A stretch of 64,000 bases of DNA from the NCBI RefSeq assembly GCF_000981585.1, contig NZ_LN831776.1:2433001-2497000 (forward strand). Direction: 5' to 3'. A program made the position numbers and the translations under genes. The notes under the pieces are model-generated. The model was not told where the DNA came from. It saw only the letters and a list, made by a program, of their open reading frames with translations, and made no database searches. Below are positions 1 to 8,548 of this stretch, piece after piece; position 1 is the stretch's first letter; the number at the start of each line of letters is the position of its first letter. Source of the DNA: Paenibacillus riograndensis SBR5. GTDB taxonomy: Bacteria; Bacillota; Bacilli; Paenibacillales; Paenibacillaceae.

Positions 1-866
1 GCGGTATCGTCTACAACAAGCAGGCTTTTAAAAAAGCGGGGATTGAGCGGGTGCCGCAGACACTCGATGAATTCTACGCAGCCAGTGCCAAGCTGAAGCA
101 GGCAGGCATCATCCCGCTGTACATGAATTACGGTGCCGTCTGGCCCCTGCGGGAATGGGGCAACAATCTTGTAAATTATATGACGGGCAATCCGGATTAT
201 CTGAACAACATGGTGCAGGAGAACAATCCCTGGAAGATTGACAATGAATGGGGCCAGGCCATTGCGATCGCCCGGACAATGGTTGCCAAAGGGTACGTGG
301 AGGACCAGCTCTTCTCCAACAATTGGGAGATTTCCAAAACCAAGCTGGCCCAAGGGGAAGCGGGGATGTACCTGCAGGGGAACTGGACAATCCGCCAGAT
401 TCTTGACGCCGGTGCGAAGTCCGAGGATATCGGCTTCTTCCCGTTTCCTTATGATAACAAGCCTACCCACTACGCAGCGCTGAATCCGGATTGGTTCATA
501 GGGGTCAGCAAATTCAGCAAGAATAAGGAGCTGGCCATGGCTTGGGTGGAGTATTTTTTGAAAAAAACCTCCTATACAGCAAATTTCCTCCCCTCTGACA
601 GCTCGGAAGAGCCAGCCTTGCCGCAATACAGCGAGTTTCTCTCCTATCATCCCAAGCTGGTTGAGGCTACTGTACAGACGGATGCTTTTATCGACATGGC
701 GAACCGGGCGAAGCTGTCGTTCTGGTCGGGCGATTATATTCAGGAGCTGCTCGCCGCGCCGGATTTGCAGAAATCTTTTGACGAATTAAATGAGAAATGG
801 AAGGAAGCGCGGGAGGGACAGCAGGCTTCTTCCGTGCCGCAGGCGTCTGCCGTGCAATCAAGATAA
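1..866 (+). CDS. Sugar ABC transporter substrate-binding protein (5'-truncated)
   Basis: This is the C-terminal part of a family-1 extracellular solute-binding protein. The reading frame is already open at base 3, so the gene begins outside the window. The visible part starts with the hinge motif IVYNKQAFKKAGI, typical of CUT1 sugar-binding proteins. It continues with a WEISKTKLAQGEAGMYLQGNW stretch (lid region) and ends with a FDELNEKWKEAR tail. It is clearly a paralogue of the binding protein at 10259, which has VIYNKQVFKDAGI and LNDKWKEAR at the matching places. The lipobox and N-lobe are not visible. It is followed after 18 bases by a LacI regulator. The ligand cannot be read from the sequence; the neighbours suggest an oligosaccharide (inference). 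Confidence 0.9.
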   Translation, partial: GIVYNKQAFKKAGIERVPQTLDEFYAASAKLKQAGIIPLYMNYGAVWPLREWGNNLVNYMTGNPDYLNNMVQENNPWKIDNEWGQAIAIARTMVAKGYVEDQLFSNNWEISKTKLAQGEAGMYLQGNWTIRQILDAGAKSEDIGFFPFPYDNKPTHYAALNPDWFIGVSKFSKNKELAMAWVEYFLKKTSYTANFLPSDSSEEPALPQYSEFLSYHPKLVEATVQTDAFIDMANRAKLSFWSGDYIQELLAAPDLQKSFDELNEKWKEAREGQQASSVPQASAVQSR

Positions 867-884
867 ATTCTGGAGGTATGTATA

Positions 885-1949
885 GTGGCAAAAAAAGTGA
901 CCATGCAAAAAATCGCCGACCATCTCGGCGTCTCCAAGTTTGTTGTCTCCAAATCACTCTCCGGCAAAGGAGGCGTCAACGAAACCACCCGGGAGCGGGT
1001 CATTCAGGCTGCATCGCAGCTGGGATATTTCACGCAGAAAAATGCTTATGTGCAAAATGTTAAACGCCCGTCCCCGGCAGGTGGCAGTGACCGCAACAAG
1101 CAGTCGGTGCTTGTGCTGATGCCGAATATCCGGTCGCAGACCCAGGATTCCCTCTATTGGGGCAAAATCGTCGACGGCATTGCGCTGGCGCTCGATCAGG
1201 TGGGTCTGGGGATGGTGATTGTCTCGGAGCACCGTGCTGATAATTTTATCAATATTCTTAATCCTAGCGGGCTGCTCGGTCTGGTAGGGGTGGGGCAGAT
1301 TTCCACTTCCCTCCTGCTGGAGGTTCACCGCATCGGGCTGCCGATGGTGCTCATTGACCATGAGGACCCGCTGATTCCCAGCGATACCGTGTTCGCCAAC
1401 AATATCGACTCCATGACCCGGCTGAGCAACCATCTGATGGGCATCGGGCATACGTTGCTTCATTTTATCGGCAATATCCGCTACTCGCGCAGCTTCCGTG
1501 ACCGCTGGATCGGCTTCCGCAGTGCGCTGGAGGAAAATGATATGAAAACTCCGGCTGGCGATGATGAGATGCTGGTGCTGGAGGGGATGGAGGATGGCAC
1601 GTTCCGTGACGATTTTAGGCTCTGGCTGGCCAAACGCAAAAAAGCCAAAACCATTCCCAGCGCACTCGTTTGTGCCAACGACTCCACGGCGCTCATCGTC
1701 TGTGAAGTGCTGAGGGAAGAAGGCGTAGCCATCCCCGCTGACATTTCGGTAACGGGCTTTGACAATATTGAGGATGCCATGCGGGGGATTCCGCCGCTCA
1801 CTACCGTGCATGTACCGAAGGAGGCAATGGGCCGTACCGCTGTGGAGAAGCTGATGAACCGGATTCAGAATCCGTCTGCGCCGCTGGAGAAGATTCTGAT
1901 CGCCGCCGATATTGTTCACCGGGATTCGGTGGCGGGACCGGGGAAGTAG
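885..1949 (+). CDS. LacI-family transcriptional regulator
   Basis: A 354-residue LacI/GalR repressor. Residues 5-50 form the helix-turn-helix and hinge helix (TMQKIADHLGVSKFVVSKSL, then a GYF end). The rest is a periplasmic-binding-protein-like effector domain containing LVLMPNIR, VLIDHEDP and the conserved ISVTGFDNIE segment. The start is GTG at 885, with TGGAGGT at 871-877 in front. It lies 18 bases behind the sugar-binding protein gene, so it is probably co-transcribed and likely regulates that transporter or a neighbouring glycan operon. The effector is unknown. The family assignment is secure; the target is inference. Confidence 0.93.
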   Translation: MAKKVTMQKIADHLGVSKFVVSKSLSGKGGVNETTRERVIQAASQLGYFTQKNAYVQNVKRPSPAGGSDRNKQSVLVLMPNIRSQTQDSLYWGKIVDGIALALDQVGLGMVIVSEHRADNFINILNPSGLLGLVGVGQISTSLLLEVHRIGLPMVLIDHEDPLIPSDTVFANNIDSMTRLSNHLMGIGHTLLHFIGNIRYSRSFRDRWIGFRSALEENDMKTPAGDDEMLVLEGMEDGTFRDDFRLWLAKRKKAKTIPSALVCANDSTALIVCEVLREEGVAIPADISVTGFDNIEDAMRGIPPLTTVHVPKEAMGRTAVEKLMNRIQNPSAPLEKILIAADIVHRDSVAGPGK

Positions 1950-1997
1950 CAGGGGGGTGGAAGTTCAAGGGAAAGAACTAAAGGAGGACGGATAGTT

Positions 1998-2324
1998 TTG
2001 AGTTATGAGGTACATATCACCCGGGCGGATCATTGGAGCAATAGTGCGGAAAAACCGATTACTTTGAAAGATGCCCAAAACTATTTCGCGACAAAAACTG
2101 ATTTTGAGTACAGGCCTGAACTTTTGCAGCAGACCCCTTTTGGAAGTATGGCTATGGGCGGGGATTTTTTCATCTGGAAAAGTGAGGGCATGAAAGTACC
2201 GTTCCGTTATCAAGAGGGACGAATTACCGTTTCTGGAGCAGATGATTTCGCAATCGGCAGGATGAAGGAAGCGGCGCATGAGCTGAAAGCTATCGTTCAG
2301 GGCGACGAAGGAGAGATTTACTGA
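1998..2324 (+). CDS. Small hypothetical protein (108 aa)
   Basis: A 108-residue protein that starts with TTG at 1998 behind an AAGGAGGA ribosome site at 1980-1987. It has no signal peptide or membrane segment. The sequence starts MSYEVHITRADHWSNSAEKP and has mixed alpha/beta character, with several aromatic residues and a FFIWKSEGMK strand in the middle. I do not recognise a domain. The good ribosome site and the codon use like its neighbours make it a probable real gene. It is 48 bases after the LacI gene and could be read with it. Confidence 0.7.
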   Translation: MSYEVHITRADHWSNSAEKPITLKDAQNYFATKTDFEYRPELLQQTPFGSMAMGGDFFIWKSEGMKVPFRYQEGRITVSGADDFAIGRMKEAAHELKAIVQGDEGEIY

Positions 2325-2433
2325 TTTAGCCTTTAAGATTATGGGAGCCGGATAGCCGATCTGCTGCAGAAAGTGCAATTGAAACGTCCGGTTTTGCTGC
2401 TTCTGCCGCCGCAAACCGGATAGGTGTATTCTG

Positions 2434-2593
2434 TGCAATTAAAAAATGGAATAATACTGTATTTTATACGTTAATTGCATTGCGTACACTTAAAATGGGC
2501 GAAGGGATTACTTTAGCAGAAATTTTATTCATTTAGATGTACAGAATACAACTAACTCAGTTCTAACCCTAAAAATGAACTCTTTAGTTGTAT
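2434..2593. repeat. Two inverted repeats in a non-coding spacer
   Basis: The spacer 2325-2690 has no gene. It holds two separate hairpin-forming stretches. The first has arms TGCAATTAA (2434-2442) and TTAATTGCA (2471-2479). The second has arms ATACAACTAA (2546-2555) and TTAGTTGTAT (2584-2593) with an inner AGTTC/GAACT stem. Their function is unknown; they may be remains of mobile palindromic elements or RNA structures. Confidence 0.5.
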
Positions 2594-2623
2594 GAAATGC
2601 AGTTATAGCTTCTGACTCCCATA

Positions 2624-2664
2624 AAAAGGTGGCCCCCGTGGAATTCCACAGGGGCCGCCTTTTA
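2624..2664. terminator. Strong bidirectional hairpin terminator
   Basis: A long stem with arms AAAGGTGGCCCC and GGGGCCGCCTTT closes over a GTGGAATTCCAC palindrome. It is flanked by A-rich and T-rich runs, so it can work on both strands. It would end transcription from the 885-2324 genes and also the reverse-strand mannoside operon ending at 2891. Confidence 0.75.
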
Positions 2665-2680
2665 CTACTTCTTACTCTCC

Positions 2681-2881
2681 TATAAAAGAACTTGAGAAAT
2701 CAACATTAAGGGTGAAGTAACGGAGGGGAAGTTTGGAACTGGAGGAGCAATAGCGTCCGCCTTTGTATTCAGATGTTATCCGGTAAGCGGTATAATCAAA
2801 AACATCTGAATACAACAGCGGCCGGAAGTCCAAACATTCCCCGCAGCTACGCCAACATCCAAATGCTTCCCCCTCAAGTTC
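2681..2881. repeat. TIR-bearing palindromic element, copy 1
   Basis: This is a roughly 200-bp non-coding element that recurs at 40482-40699. Shared blocks include GGAGGGGAAGTTTGGAACTG and GGAAGTCCAAACATTCC. Imperfect terminal inverted repeats are GAACTTGAG (2688-2696) and CTCAAGTTC (2873-2881). The inner arms TTGTATTCAGATGTT and AACATCTGAATACAA form a long hairpin. No open frame fits. The structure resembles a MITE. It sits directly after the stop codon of the reverse-strand GH130 gene. Confidence 0.7.
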
Positions 2882-2890
2882 ACTCCACAA

Positions 2891-4066
2891 CTACTTCAAC
2901 TGCAAATTCCTGTCGATTAGAGCAATCCGCTGCTGCACGCAAGCATAGGAGCGAAGCGGGTCTTCCGGGGTGTTAAGGACATAATCCAGCATCTGGTCAA
3001 CCGTTGTGGTGGCGACATGGATACGGGTGTCGGACGATGCGTAATAGATGTAAATGTCTCCGTTGTCGCGCGCGATCACGCCGTTGCAGAAGACAACGTT
3101 GGATACATCGCCGACGCGCTCTTCACCGTCCGGAGCGATGAAGTGTCCGCCTGGCGTGTGCGTGACCTTGTTAGGCTCCTCCAGATCGGACAGGAAGGCA
3201 TACAGCACATAGCGCAGTCCGGCAGCGGTGTTGCGGACGCCGTGGGCGATGTGCAGCCAGCCGCGAGGCGTTTTGATAGGGGCCGGACCCTGGCCGTTCT
3301 TCACTTCTTTGATTGTATGGTAATAGCGCTGGTCCATGATGGTCTCGCTGGTAATTACAGCATTTTCGATCGTGTCGGATAATCCCCAGCCGATGCCGCC
3401 GCCGGAACCGGCGTCGATGAAGCCATCCTGCGGCCGGGTATAGAAGGCATATTTGCCGTCTACAAACTCAGGGTGCAGCACGACGTTGCGCTGCTGCGCG
3501 GACCCCGTCTTCAGGTCAGCGAGGCGTTCCCAGGTCTTCAGATCCTTGGTGCGGGTAATACCGCACTGGGCTACTGCGCTGGACAGGTCGCCATGCGGGG
3601 CATCCGGGTCTTTGCGTTCGGTGCAGAACAGGCCGTAGATCCAGCCGTCGGCATGCTTCACGAGGCGCATGTCATACACGTTGATGTCCGGGTCCTCCGT
3701 TTCGGGAAGCACTACAGGATGATCCCAGAAACGGAAGCCATCCACACCGCTGTCGCTCTCGGCAACGGCAAAGAAGGATTTGCGGTCATTGCCTTCTACC
3801 CGGGCCACAATATAGAACTTGCCGTCCAGTTCAATGGCACCAGGGTTGAAGATGCCGTTAACCCCGATTCTTTCCGCGAAATAAGGGTTGGTCTCCGGAT
3901 TGAAGTCGTAGCGCCAGATCAGCGGCGCATGCTCAGCAGTGAGCAGCGGATATTGGTAGCGGTCGTAGATGCCGTTGCCGTAGGGAACCTTCTCATTTTT
4001 GCGCCCGATCAGCGCCTCATAGCGTTCAGTCAGCTTCTGTTTGCGTTCTTGAAAGATTGTAGTCAT
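2891..4066 (-). CDS. GH130 mannosylglucose phosphorylase (4-O-beta-D-mannosyl-D-glucose phosphorylase)
   Basis: A 391-residue GH130 protein whose full length and sequence pattern fit the GH130_1 group. That group phosphorolyses beta-1,4-mannosyl-glucose to alpha-mannose-1-phosphate and glucose. The five-bladed propeller pattern is visible: [21 protein letters not shown], then [13 protein letters not shown] with the likely proton donor Asp132, then [11 protein letters not shown], then [20 protein letters not shown]. There is no signal peptide, so it is cytoplasmic. It is the last gene of the reverse operon GH113, 2-epimerase, GH130. Its ATG overlaps the epimerase stop as TAATG, a sign of translational coupling. 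The specificity is inferred from the subfamily and operon partners. Confidence 0.88.
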   Translation of the reverse strand: MTTIFQERKQKLTERYEALIGRKNEKVPYGNGIYDRYQYPLLTAEHAPLIWRYDFNPETNPYFAERIGVNGIFNPGAIELDGKFYIVARVEGNDRKSFFAVAESDSGVDGFRFWDHPVVLPETEDPDINVYDMRLVKHADGWIYGLFCTERKDPDAPHGDLSSAVAQCGITRTKDLKTWERLADLKTGSAQQRNVVLHPEFVDGKYAFYTRPQDGFIDAGSGGGIGWGLSDTIENAVITSETIMDQRYYHTIKEVKNGQGPAPIKTPRGWLHIAHGVRNTAAGLRYVLYAFLSDLEEPNKVTHTPGGHFIAPDGEERVGDVSNVVFCNGVIARDNGDIYIYYASSDTRIHVATTTVDQMLDYVLNTPEDPLRSYACVQQRIALIDRNLQLK

Positions 4067-5286
4067 TATTTTGTCTCCTTTATGGTGGGATGTAGGGTAA
4101 GCCGCCCGATCATTTCGAAGCAGGCTCTGCTGTTATGGTAAGGGCATTTCCAGGCGCTGACCTTGGGCTCGCGGGCCAGTGGCTGTAGCGCTTCATCAAC
4201 GCCCCAGTACCATTCGCCAAGCTTGTGGTCAACGATATATCGGTCAGTAAAAATCCAGGCGTTCTCCGCAGCTTCCAGGAACCGTGTCTCATGGGTCAGC
4301 TGATAGGCGTTGTAAAAGCCGACAACGGCTTCGGCCTGCGGCCACCAGTCTCTGGACTTGTCGATGTGACCGCTGCCGTCCGCTTCATTCCAGATTCCGC
4401 CGTCTTCCGCAATGCCCTCCGCCAGCACGGCTTCAGCCATAGAGACGGCTACCTTGCGTACGCGCTGCAGCAGTGCTTCATCTCCAAGCACCTCAGCAGC
4501 TTCAACCAGCAGCCAGCTGCCTTCGATGTCGTGGCCATAAGAGATGCTCTGCGATTTCACATGCCACTCTTCGTCCAGGAACAGGTAGAAATGCTTGCCG
4601 TCTGCATCGATAATATGATCCAGCATGGTTTCGATCAGCTCCGCCAGCTTGCTTTTGAGCTCTTCCGATTTCCAGACCCGGTACAGGCCGGTGTAGCCTT
4701 CCAGCACATGCAGATGAGTATTCATGGATTTTTTCTCGTTCATGTCCTTGGAGCTGAGACTCAGGTTATCCGTCACCTGCCATTCACGCGACAGGGCTTC
4801 AATGTAACCTTTATAAATAGGATCATAGCCGTGTTTCTCTACAATATGGAACAGGTCAACCGCTTGCTGCAAGGCATCGGCGCGTCCGGTAGCGTGGTAA
4901 AACTCGGCCAGTGCATAGATGGCAAAAGCCTGGCCATAGATTTGCTTTTTCGGTTGGGAAGGAACTCCGCGGGCGTCTACCATCCAGAACAATCCGCCGT
5001 ATTCGGTATCTGTGAAGTGCTGCATGAGATAGTCGTAGGCGCGTTCAGCCATAGCCAAGTATTCTGAAGTGCCATATAACCGGTAAGCGCTCGCAAAGGT
5101 CCAGAGGATCCGCGCATTCAGCACAAGGCTTTTCTCCGCGTCTGCTATGACATTCATCTGGTTGTCGATCTCACCGGCAAAGCCGCCATGCGCTTCGTCC
5201 AGCGTGTGCTCCATCCAAAAGCCCAGGATATTATTCTTCAGCTCATTCTCCAGCTGTCTCCGCCATTCCTCAGTTGAAATTTTCAT
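4066..5286 (-). CDS. Cellobiose/mannobiose 2-epimerase
   Basis: A 406-residue member of the N-acylglucosamine 2-epimerase (AGE) superfamily, of the cellobiose 2-epimerase type (EC 5.1.3.11). It converts the reducing-end mannose of beta-1,4-mannobiose to glucose. The conserved active-site segments of the alpha6/alpha6 barrel are visible: [47 protein letters not shown] and [14 protein letters not shown], with the expected catalytic histidines. There is no signal peptide. An AAGGAG site precedes the ATG at 5286. It lies between a GH113 mannanase and a mannosylglucose phosphorylase, which fits mannobiose as the physiological substrate better than cellobiose (inference). Confidence 0.9.
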   Translation of the reverse strand: MKISTEEWRRQLENELKNNILGFWMEHTLDEAHGGFAGEIDNQMNVIADAEKSLVLNARILWTFASAYRLYGTSEYLAMAERAYDYLMQHFTDTEYGGLFWMVDARGVPSQPKKQIYGQAFAIYALAEFYHATGRADALQQAVDLFHIVEKHGYDPIYKGYIEALSREWQVTDNLSLSSKDMNEKKSMNTHLHVLEGYTGLYRVWKSEELKSKLAELIETMLDHIIDADGKHFYLFLDEEWHVKSQSISYGHDIEGSWLLVEAAEVLGDEALLQRVRKVAVSMAEAVLAEGIAEDGGIWNEADGSGHIDKSRDWWPQAEAVVGFYNAYQLTHETRFLEAAENAWIFTDRYIVDHKLGEWYWGVDEALQPLAREPKVSAWKCPYHNSRACFEMIGRLTLHPTIKETK

Positions 5287-5308
5287 TTTGCTTGTTCACT
5301 CCTTTATA

Positions 5309-6259
5309 TTACTTATGAGTCTTGGAGCTGTAATACTCTTTGATGATATGTGCTGCGGATTTGCCATACATGCAGTAATCATCATTCTCCGCCGCCTCTT
5401 CAAGCGGGTAGAGCTGTGCCGGCCAATCCCAGAGCATGAAGCCCCGGACCCATTCCCGGCGCTCACAGCTGTGGAACATCGCCTCGTAATAGCGTTTCTG
5501 TTCGTCCTCGCTCGGTTCGCCTTTCAGGGACCAGTCATTCGGAATCGCGGCACTGCCGGTCCGGCTCGGACAGCCGGCTTCCATGAAGAAAAAGGGCTTA
5601 TTATGCTGCTTCACTACGCCCTCAATCCGGTCAAGCTGTGCCTCCCAATCCTGCCCGGGGTAGTAGCCGCTGGAGGAAATGACATCAAGGGCATCCCACC
5701 AGGTCACATTGTCCTCTTGATACTTGTCGCAATTATAGGTAAGGATTCCGTGGTACACCTTGCGGACTTCGGCAATCAAGGCCCGCCACTGCGCTGCGCG
5801 TCTGTCGGACATGACCAGTTCGCAGCCGATGCAGAACATTTCGCAACCGCTTTCTTCGGCAATCGCGGCAAAATGCAGAATAAAAGCAGTGTAGGAGCTG
5901 AACCAATCCGACCATTTGGGCTCGCACGGAACATCTTTGTCGAAGAAGTTGATGTGGGCGCGCCAAGTGCCGTCTGCGCAGTTCACAATCGGTTTCAGGC
6001 ATACCTTCAGGCCAAGTGACTTTGCTGTGCGGATCGCCCATAGGACCTCATCATCGGTAACCGTGGGTTCCTCCCAATAAGGAATTTCTGTGGATTGCGG
6101 AGTGGCCTGGATCGCACTGAAGGCGATAGCGGTCCAGTTCGCTCCAGTCACGGATTGCATAAGCTCCATTGAAGTCTTGGCCGCATCGTTAGCCCAGGTT
6201 CCGCGTCTGCCCATGAACCCCCAGGTAACGCCTCCGACATATTCATTCTGCAGTGACAT
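5309..6259 (-). CDS. GH113 endo-beta-1,4-mannanase, intracellular
   Basis: A 316-residue protein with the fold pattern and length of GH113 beta-mannanases. The N-terminus reads EYVGGVTWGFMGRRGTW. The predicted acid/base is Glu147 in CIGCELVMSD and the nucleophile is Glu227 in FFFMEAGCPS. The WDWPAQLYP segment near the C-terminus also fits the family. There is no signal peptide, so it should act on imported manno-oligosaccharides in the cytoplasm. The ATG at 6259 follows a GAGGTAG site. It is the first gene of the reverse operon with the 2-epimerase and GH130 phosphorylase; gaps are 22 bases and a 1-base overlap. The family call rests on motif memory rather than a search. Confidence 0.85.
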   Translation of the reverse strand: MSLQNEYVGGVTWGFMGRRGTWANDAAKTSMELMQSVTGANWTAIAFSAIQATPQSTEIPYWEEPTVTDDEVLWAIRTAKSLGLKVCLKPIVNCADGTWRAHINFFDKDVPCEPKWSDWFSSYTAFILHFAAIAEESGCEMFCIGCELVMSDRRAAQWRALIAEVRKVYHGILTYNCDKYQEDNVTWWDALDVISSSGYYPGQDWEAQLDRIEGVVKQHNKPFFFMEAGCPSRTGSAAIPNDWSLKGEPSEDEQKRYYEAMFHSCERREWVRGFMLWDWPAQLYPLEEAAENDDYCMYGKSAAHIIKEYYSSKTHK

Positions 6260-6322
6260 CTCAGCTACCTCGCTTAATTAGAATAGTAGGAATTAGGCCT
6301 CGAAACATTTAGTTATTTTGTT

Positions 6323-6362
6323 ATATTGTTATTATTATTTTGTTATTTAATAATAACAATAT
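6323..6362. promoter_or_regulatory. Perfect AT-rich inverted repeat, candidate operator
   Basis: Arms ATATTGTTATTATT (6323-6336) and AATAATAACAATAT (6349-6362) are perfectly complementary across a 12-base spacer. The site lies in the 276-base divergent region between the mannanase operon and the AraC-type response regulator, where an operator for both would be expected. ATAACAA/TTGTTAT words also recur upstream of the ABC operon at 10013-10050 and 10208-10224. Confidence 0.5.
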
Positions 6363-6535
6363 ACAATTAAGTTATAACCTTTTTTAGGCATGATTTCAAG
6401 CAGAAAATGGGGCAAAGTAAACTGAGGACTATAAAAGTACAATAGAGTACATATGCTAATAAGAAAATGAAGCTTATAATTGATAATGACAGCGCAATCA
6501 TTTGTAGCTTTAACGAAACTGGAGGCGATTTGCTG

Positions 6536-7297
6536 GTGATCAGGGTCATGATTGCGGACGATGAGGAAGTGATTCGCCGTGGGCTTGAGAAAATTACTTC
6601 CAGAATGGATTTGGAAGTTCAGGTTATCGGTTCCTATGGCAACGGACTGGAGGCCTGGAATCATCTCCGGGAGCTCAGCCAGGACGATATAGACCTGCTT
6701 ATTACAGACATCAAGATGCCGAGAATGGACGGTTTTAAGCTGATTGAAGAGGTAAGAGGGCATTTGAAGCAGCTTCCCATAGCCGTGCTGAGCGGATTCA
6801 GTGAATTTGAATATGCCCGCCGGGCCATGCGGCATGGTGTGCTCGATTACTTGCTTAAGCCCATTGAGAAGGCGCAGCTGTACGATTTGCTGAAAAGTGT
6901 GGAGGAGAATAAGAAGCTGCGGCCGGTGGCAGCGGAGCCTGAAGAAGCGCCCCACCAGGCCGGTGAGGGCGGGGAGCACTACGTGGTTGAGCAGACCAAG
7001 AGCATCCTGGAGAAGGAGTATGGCCAGAACTTTGAGCTTGAACGGCTGGCTGAGACGGTCGGAATGAATGCCAGCTATATCAGCAGGCTGTTCAAATATA
7101 AGACAGGCCAGACGATAACAGACTACCTGATCGGCATCCGCATCGCCAAGGCCAAGGAGCTTCTGATCGGACAGCCCGATCTGAAAAATTACGAAATTGC
7201 CGAAAGGGTCGGCTACAGCGATCCGGTCTACTTCAACAAGCTGTTCAAAAAAATGTGCGGCATGACGCCGAAGGATTATAAGAGCCGCTGCAGATAA
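6536..7297 (+). CDS. AraC-type response regulator (YesN-like), orphan
   Basis: A two-domain regulator. It has an N-terminal receiver domain (VMIADDEEVIRRGLEKI; phosphoacceptor Asp in DLLITDIKMPRMDGF; Lys in LDYLLKPIEK) and a C-terminal AraC double helix-turn-helix (LAETVGMNASYISRLFKYKTG, then VGYSDPVYFNKLFKK). The frame is open back to an ATG at 6467, but GGAGG at 6521-6525 points to GTG 6536 (TTG 6530 is also possible). It is short at about 254 residues, compared with about 350-550 for many YesN proteins, because it lacks the central linker domain. No histidine kinase gene is adjacent. It is divergent from the mannanase operon and probably controls it (inference). Confidence 0.88.
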   Translation: MIRVMIADDEEVIRRGLEKITSRMDLEVQVIGSYGNGLEAWNHLRELSQDDIDLLITDIKMPRMDGFKLIEEVRGHLKQLPIAVLSGFSEFEYARRAMRHGVLDYLLKPIEKAQLYDLLKSVEENKKLRPVAAEPEEAPHQAGEGGEHYVVEQTKSILEKEYGQNFELERLAETVGMNASYISRLFKYKTGQTITDYLIGIRIAKAKELLIGQPDLKNYEIAERVGYSDPVYFNKLFKKMCGMTPKDYKSRCR

Positions 7298-7358
7298 AAG
7301 GATGAGCTTGCCAGCAGGCAATCTGCTAAAAATACAAACAGAGGCGCGTCCAATGGCC

Positions 7359-8444
7359 TTAGGAAGAACCCCGCTTACCGCGGGGTTCTTCTGCGTGTGC
7401 CGGCTGAACGGTGCTTCCGTTATGAAGCCCGCCTTGAAGCAGGATGTGCTCATAGGGCAGTGAAGGGTTGGCAATCCGCCACAGCATCCGGTCAGCCGCA
7501 CGGCCGCCGGTTTCCTTCACAGGCAGCGTGGGCCGGGCGATGTCCGGAATAATGTTCCGCAGGGACGGCTCCGGTTCCAGACCCATCAGGGAGTAGTCCC
7601 CCGGAATGTGCTTGCCGGTGGTTTGACAAGCCAGATAGACACGGGTCAAGGCTTGTTCCGAGGCGCAGATGAAGGCCGTGGGACTATACGCTTCGGTCTG
7701 GCGCTTCCATAACGCCGTCCATTCCTCCTGCGGCAGATTCATTTCAAAGATATGGGAGTCCGGCTCCACCTGAAGCCCGGCTGCTTCCAATGTCATGCAG
7801 AAGGCCTGCCAGCGCAGCTGGTAGCCCCGGCTCAGCCACGGATTTCCAATGTACATAATCCTGCGGTGCCCCATGGCGATCAGATGTCTGGCGGATTGCT
7901 GCATGGCGTCATGGACATTCCAGATCACACTGTCCACGTTTGCACCGGGAGGGGGGAAATTGAGCAGAATCCGGGGCATTTTTAGCTGGATCAGATGTGC
8001 CTCTACGGATTCCTCAATCACCGGACTAATAAAAATGCCGTCTGCATATGAGAGATTATGTTTGTTCTCCCACCCGGTGAAGGCTTTTGCCGGCTGAAGT
8101 CCTTCCGGGACGAATAATAGTTCTACCTTGTGGCCTGCCTCGCCCAGCCGGTGCTGCACACTCTCCAGGAGAATATGGTGCAGCGGGGACTGCAGACCCT
8201 GCCTGGCGGCGATCAGAAAGATGAAACGGCGGCTTGGTCCGGAGTAGACAGGAGTGTTCTCGAACAAAAGACTGCGCTCCTGCTCCTTGGTGTGATAGCC
8301 GAGCTTTTGCGCCAGCAGGAGCACTTCATTTCGGGTGTACTCCGACATGCCGGGGAGGCCCCGGAGGGCCTTGGACACCGTATGGACCGTCAGGCCCAGC
8401 TCGGTGGCGAGATGCTGCAGCGTTACTTTTTTGCGGATGGGCAT
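7359..8444 (-). CDS. LacI-family transcriptional regulator
   Basis: A LacI-type repressor of 361 residues if translation starts at ATG 8444 (MPIRKKVTLQHLATELGLTV). The frame is open to 8558, but that would run into the divergent oxidoreductase gene, and an AGGAG lies before 8444. The HTH covers about residues 6-52 (HTVSKALRGLPGMSEYTRNEV). The effector domain has degenerate landmarks (YSLMGLEPEPSLRNIIPDIA where GFD is usual). It is divergent from the FAD oxidoreductase at 8549, so it is probably that gene's local regulator (inference). Its last codons contain a strong hairpin at 7363-7391. Confidence 0.9.
   Translation of the reverse strand: MPIRKKVTLQHLATELGLTVHTVSKALRGLPGMSEYTRNEVLLLAQKLGYHTKEQERSLLFENTPVYSGPSRRFIFLIAARQGLQSPLHHILLESVQHRLGEAGHKVELLFVPEGLQPAKAFTGWENKHNLSYADGIFISPVIEESVEAHLIQLKMPRILLNFPPPGANVDSVIWNVHDAMQQSARHLIAMGHRRIMYIGNPWLSRGYQLRWQAFCMTLEAAGLQVEPDSHIFEMNLPQEEWTALWKRQTEAYSPTAFICASEQALTRVYLACQTTGKHIPGDYSLMGLEPEPSLRNIIPDIARPTLPVKETGGRAADRMLWRIANPSLPYEHILLQGGLHNGSTVQPAHAEEPRGKRGSS
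7363..7391. terminator. Hairpin at the convergent gene ends, candidate terminator
   Basis: Arms GAAGAACCCCGC (7363-7374) and GCGGGGTTCTTC (7380-7391) form a perfect 12-base stem. It lies inside the last codons of the LacI gene and 66 bases after the response regulator stop. No strong T-run follows on either strand, so it may be a weak or factor-assisted terminator. Confidence 0.5.
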
Positions 8445-8548
8445 CAGGCAAGTCACTCCTATAAATGAAACAAAAGTGTAAGTAAAATGAGGCTTTGATT
8501 TCATTATATAATAAGTGCAGTTCATAAGATAACAAGGAGGCCGATGAA

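Noticed and set aside
954..1919. Long reverse-strand open frame opposite the LacI gene
   Set aside because: It shadows a well-supported gene, has no family motif and no ribosome site.
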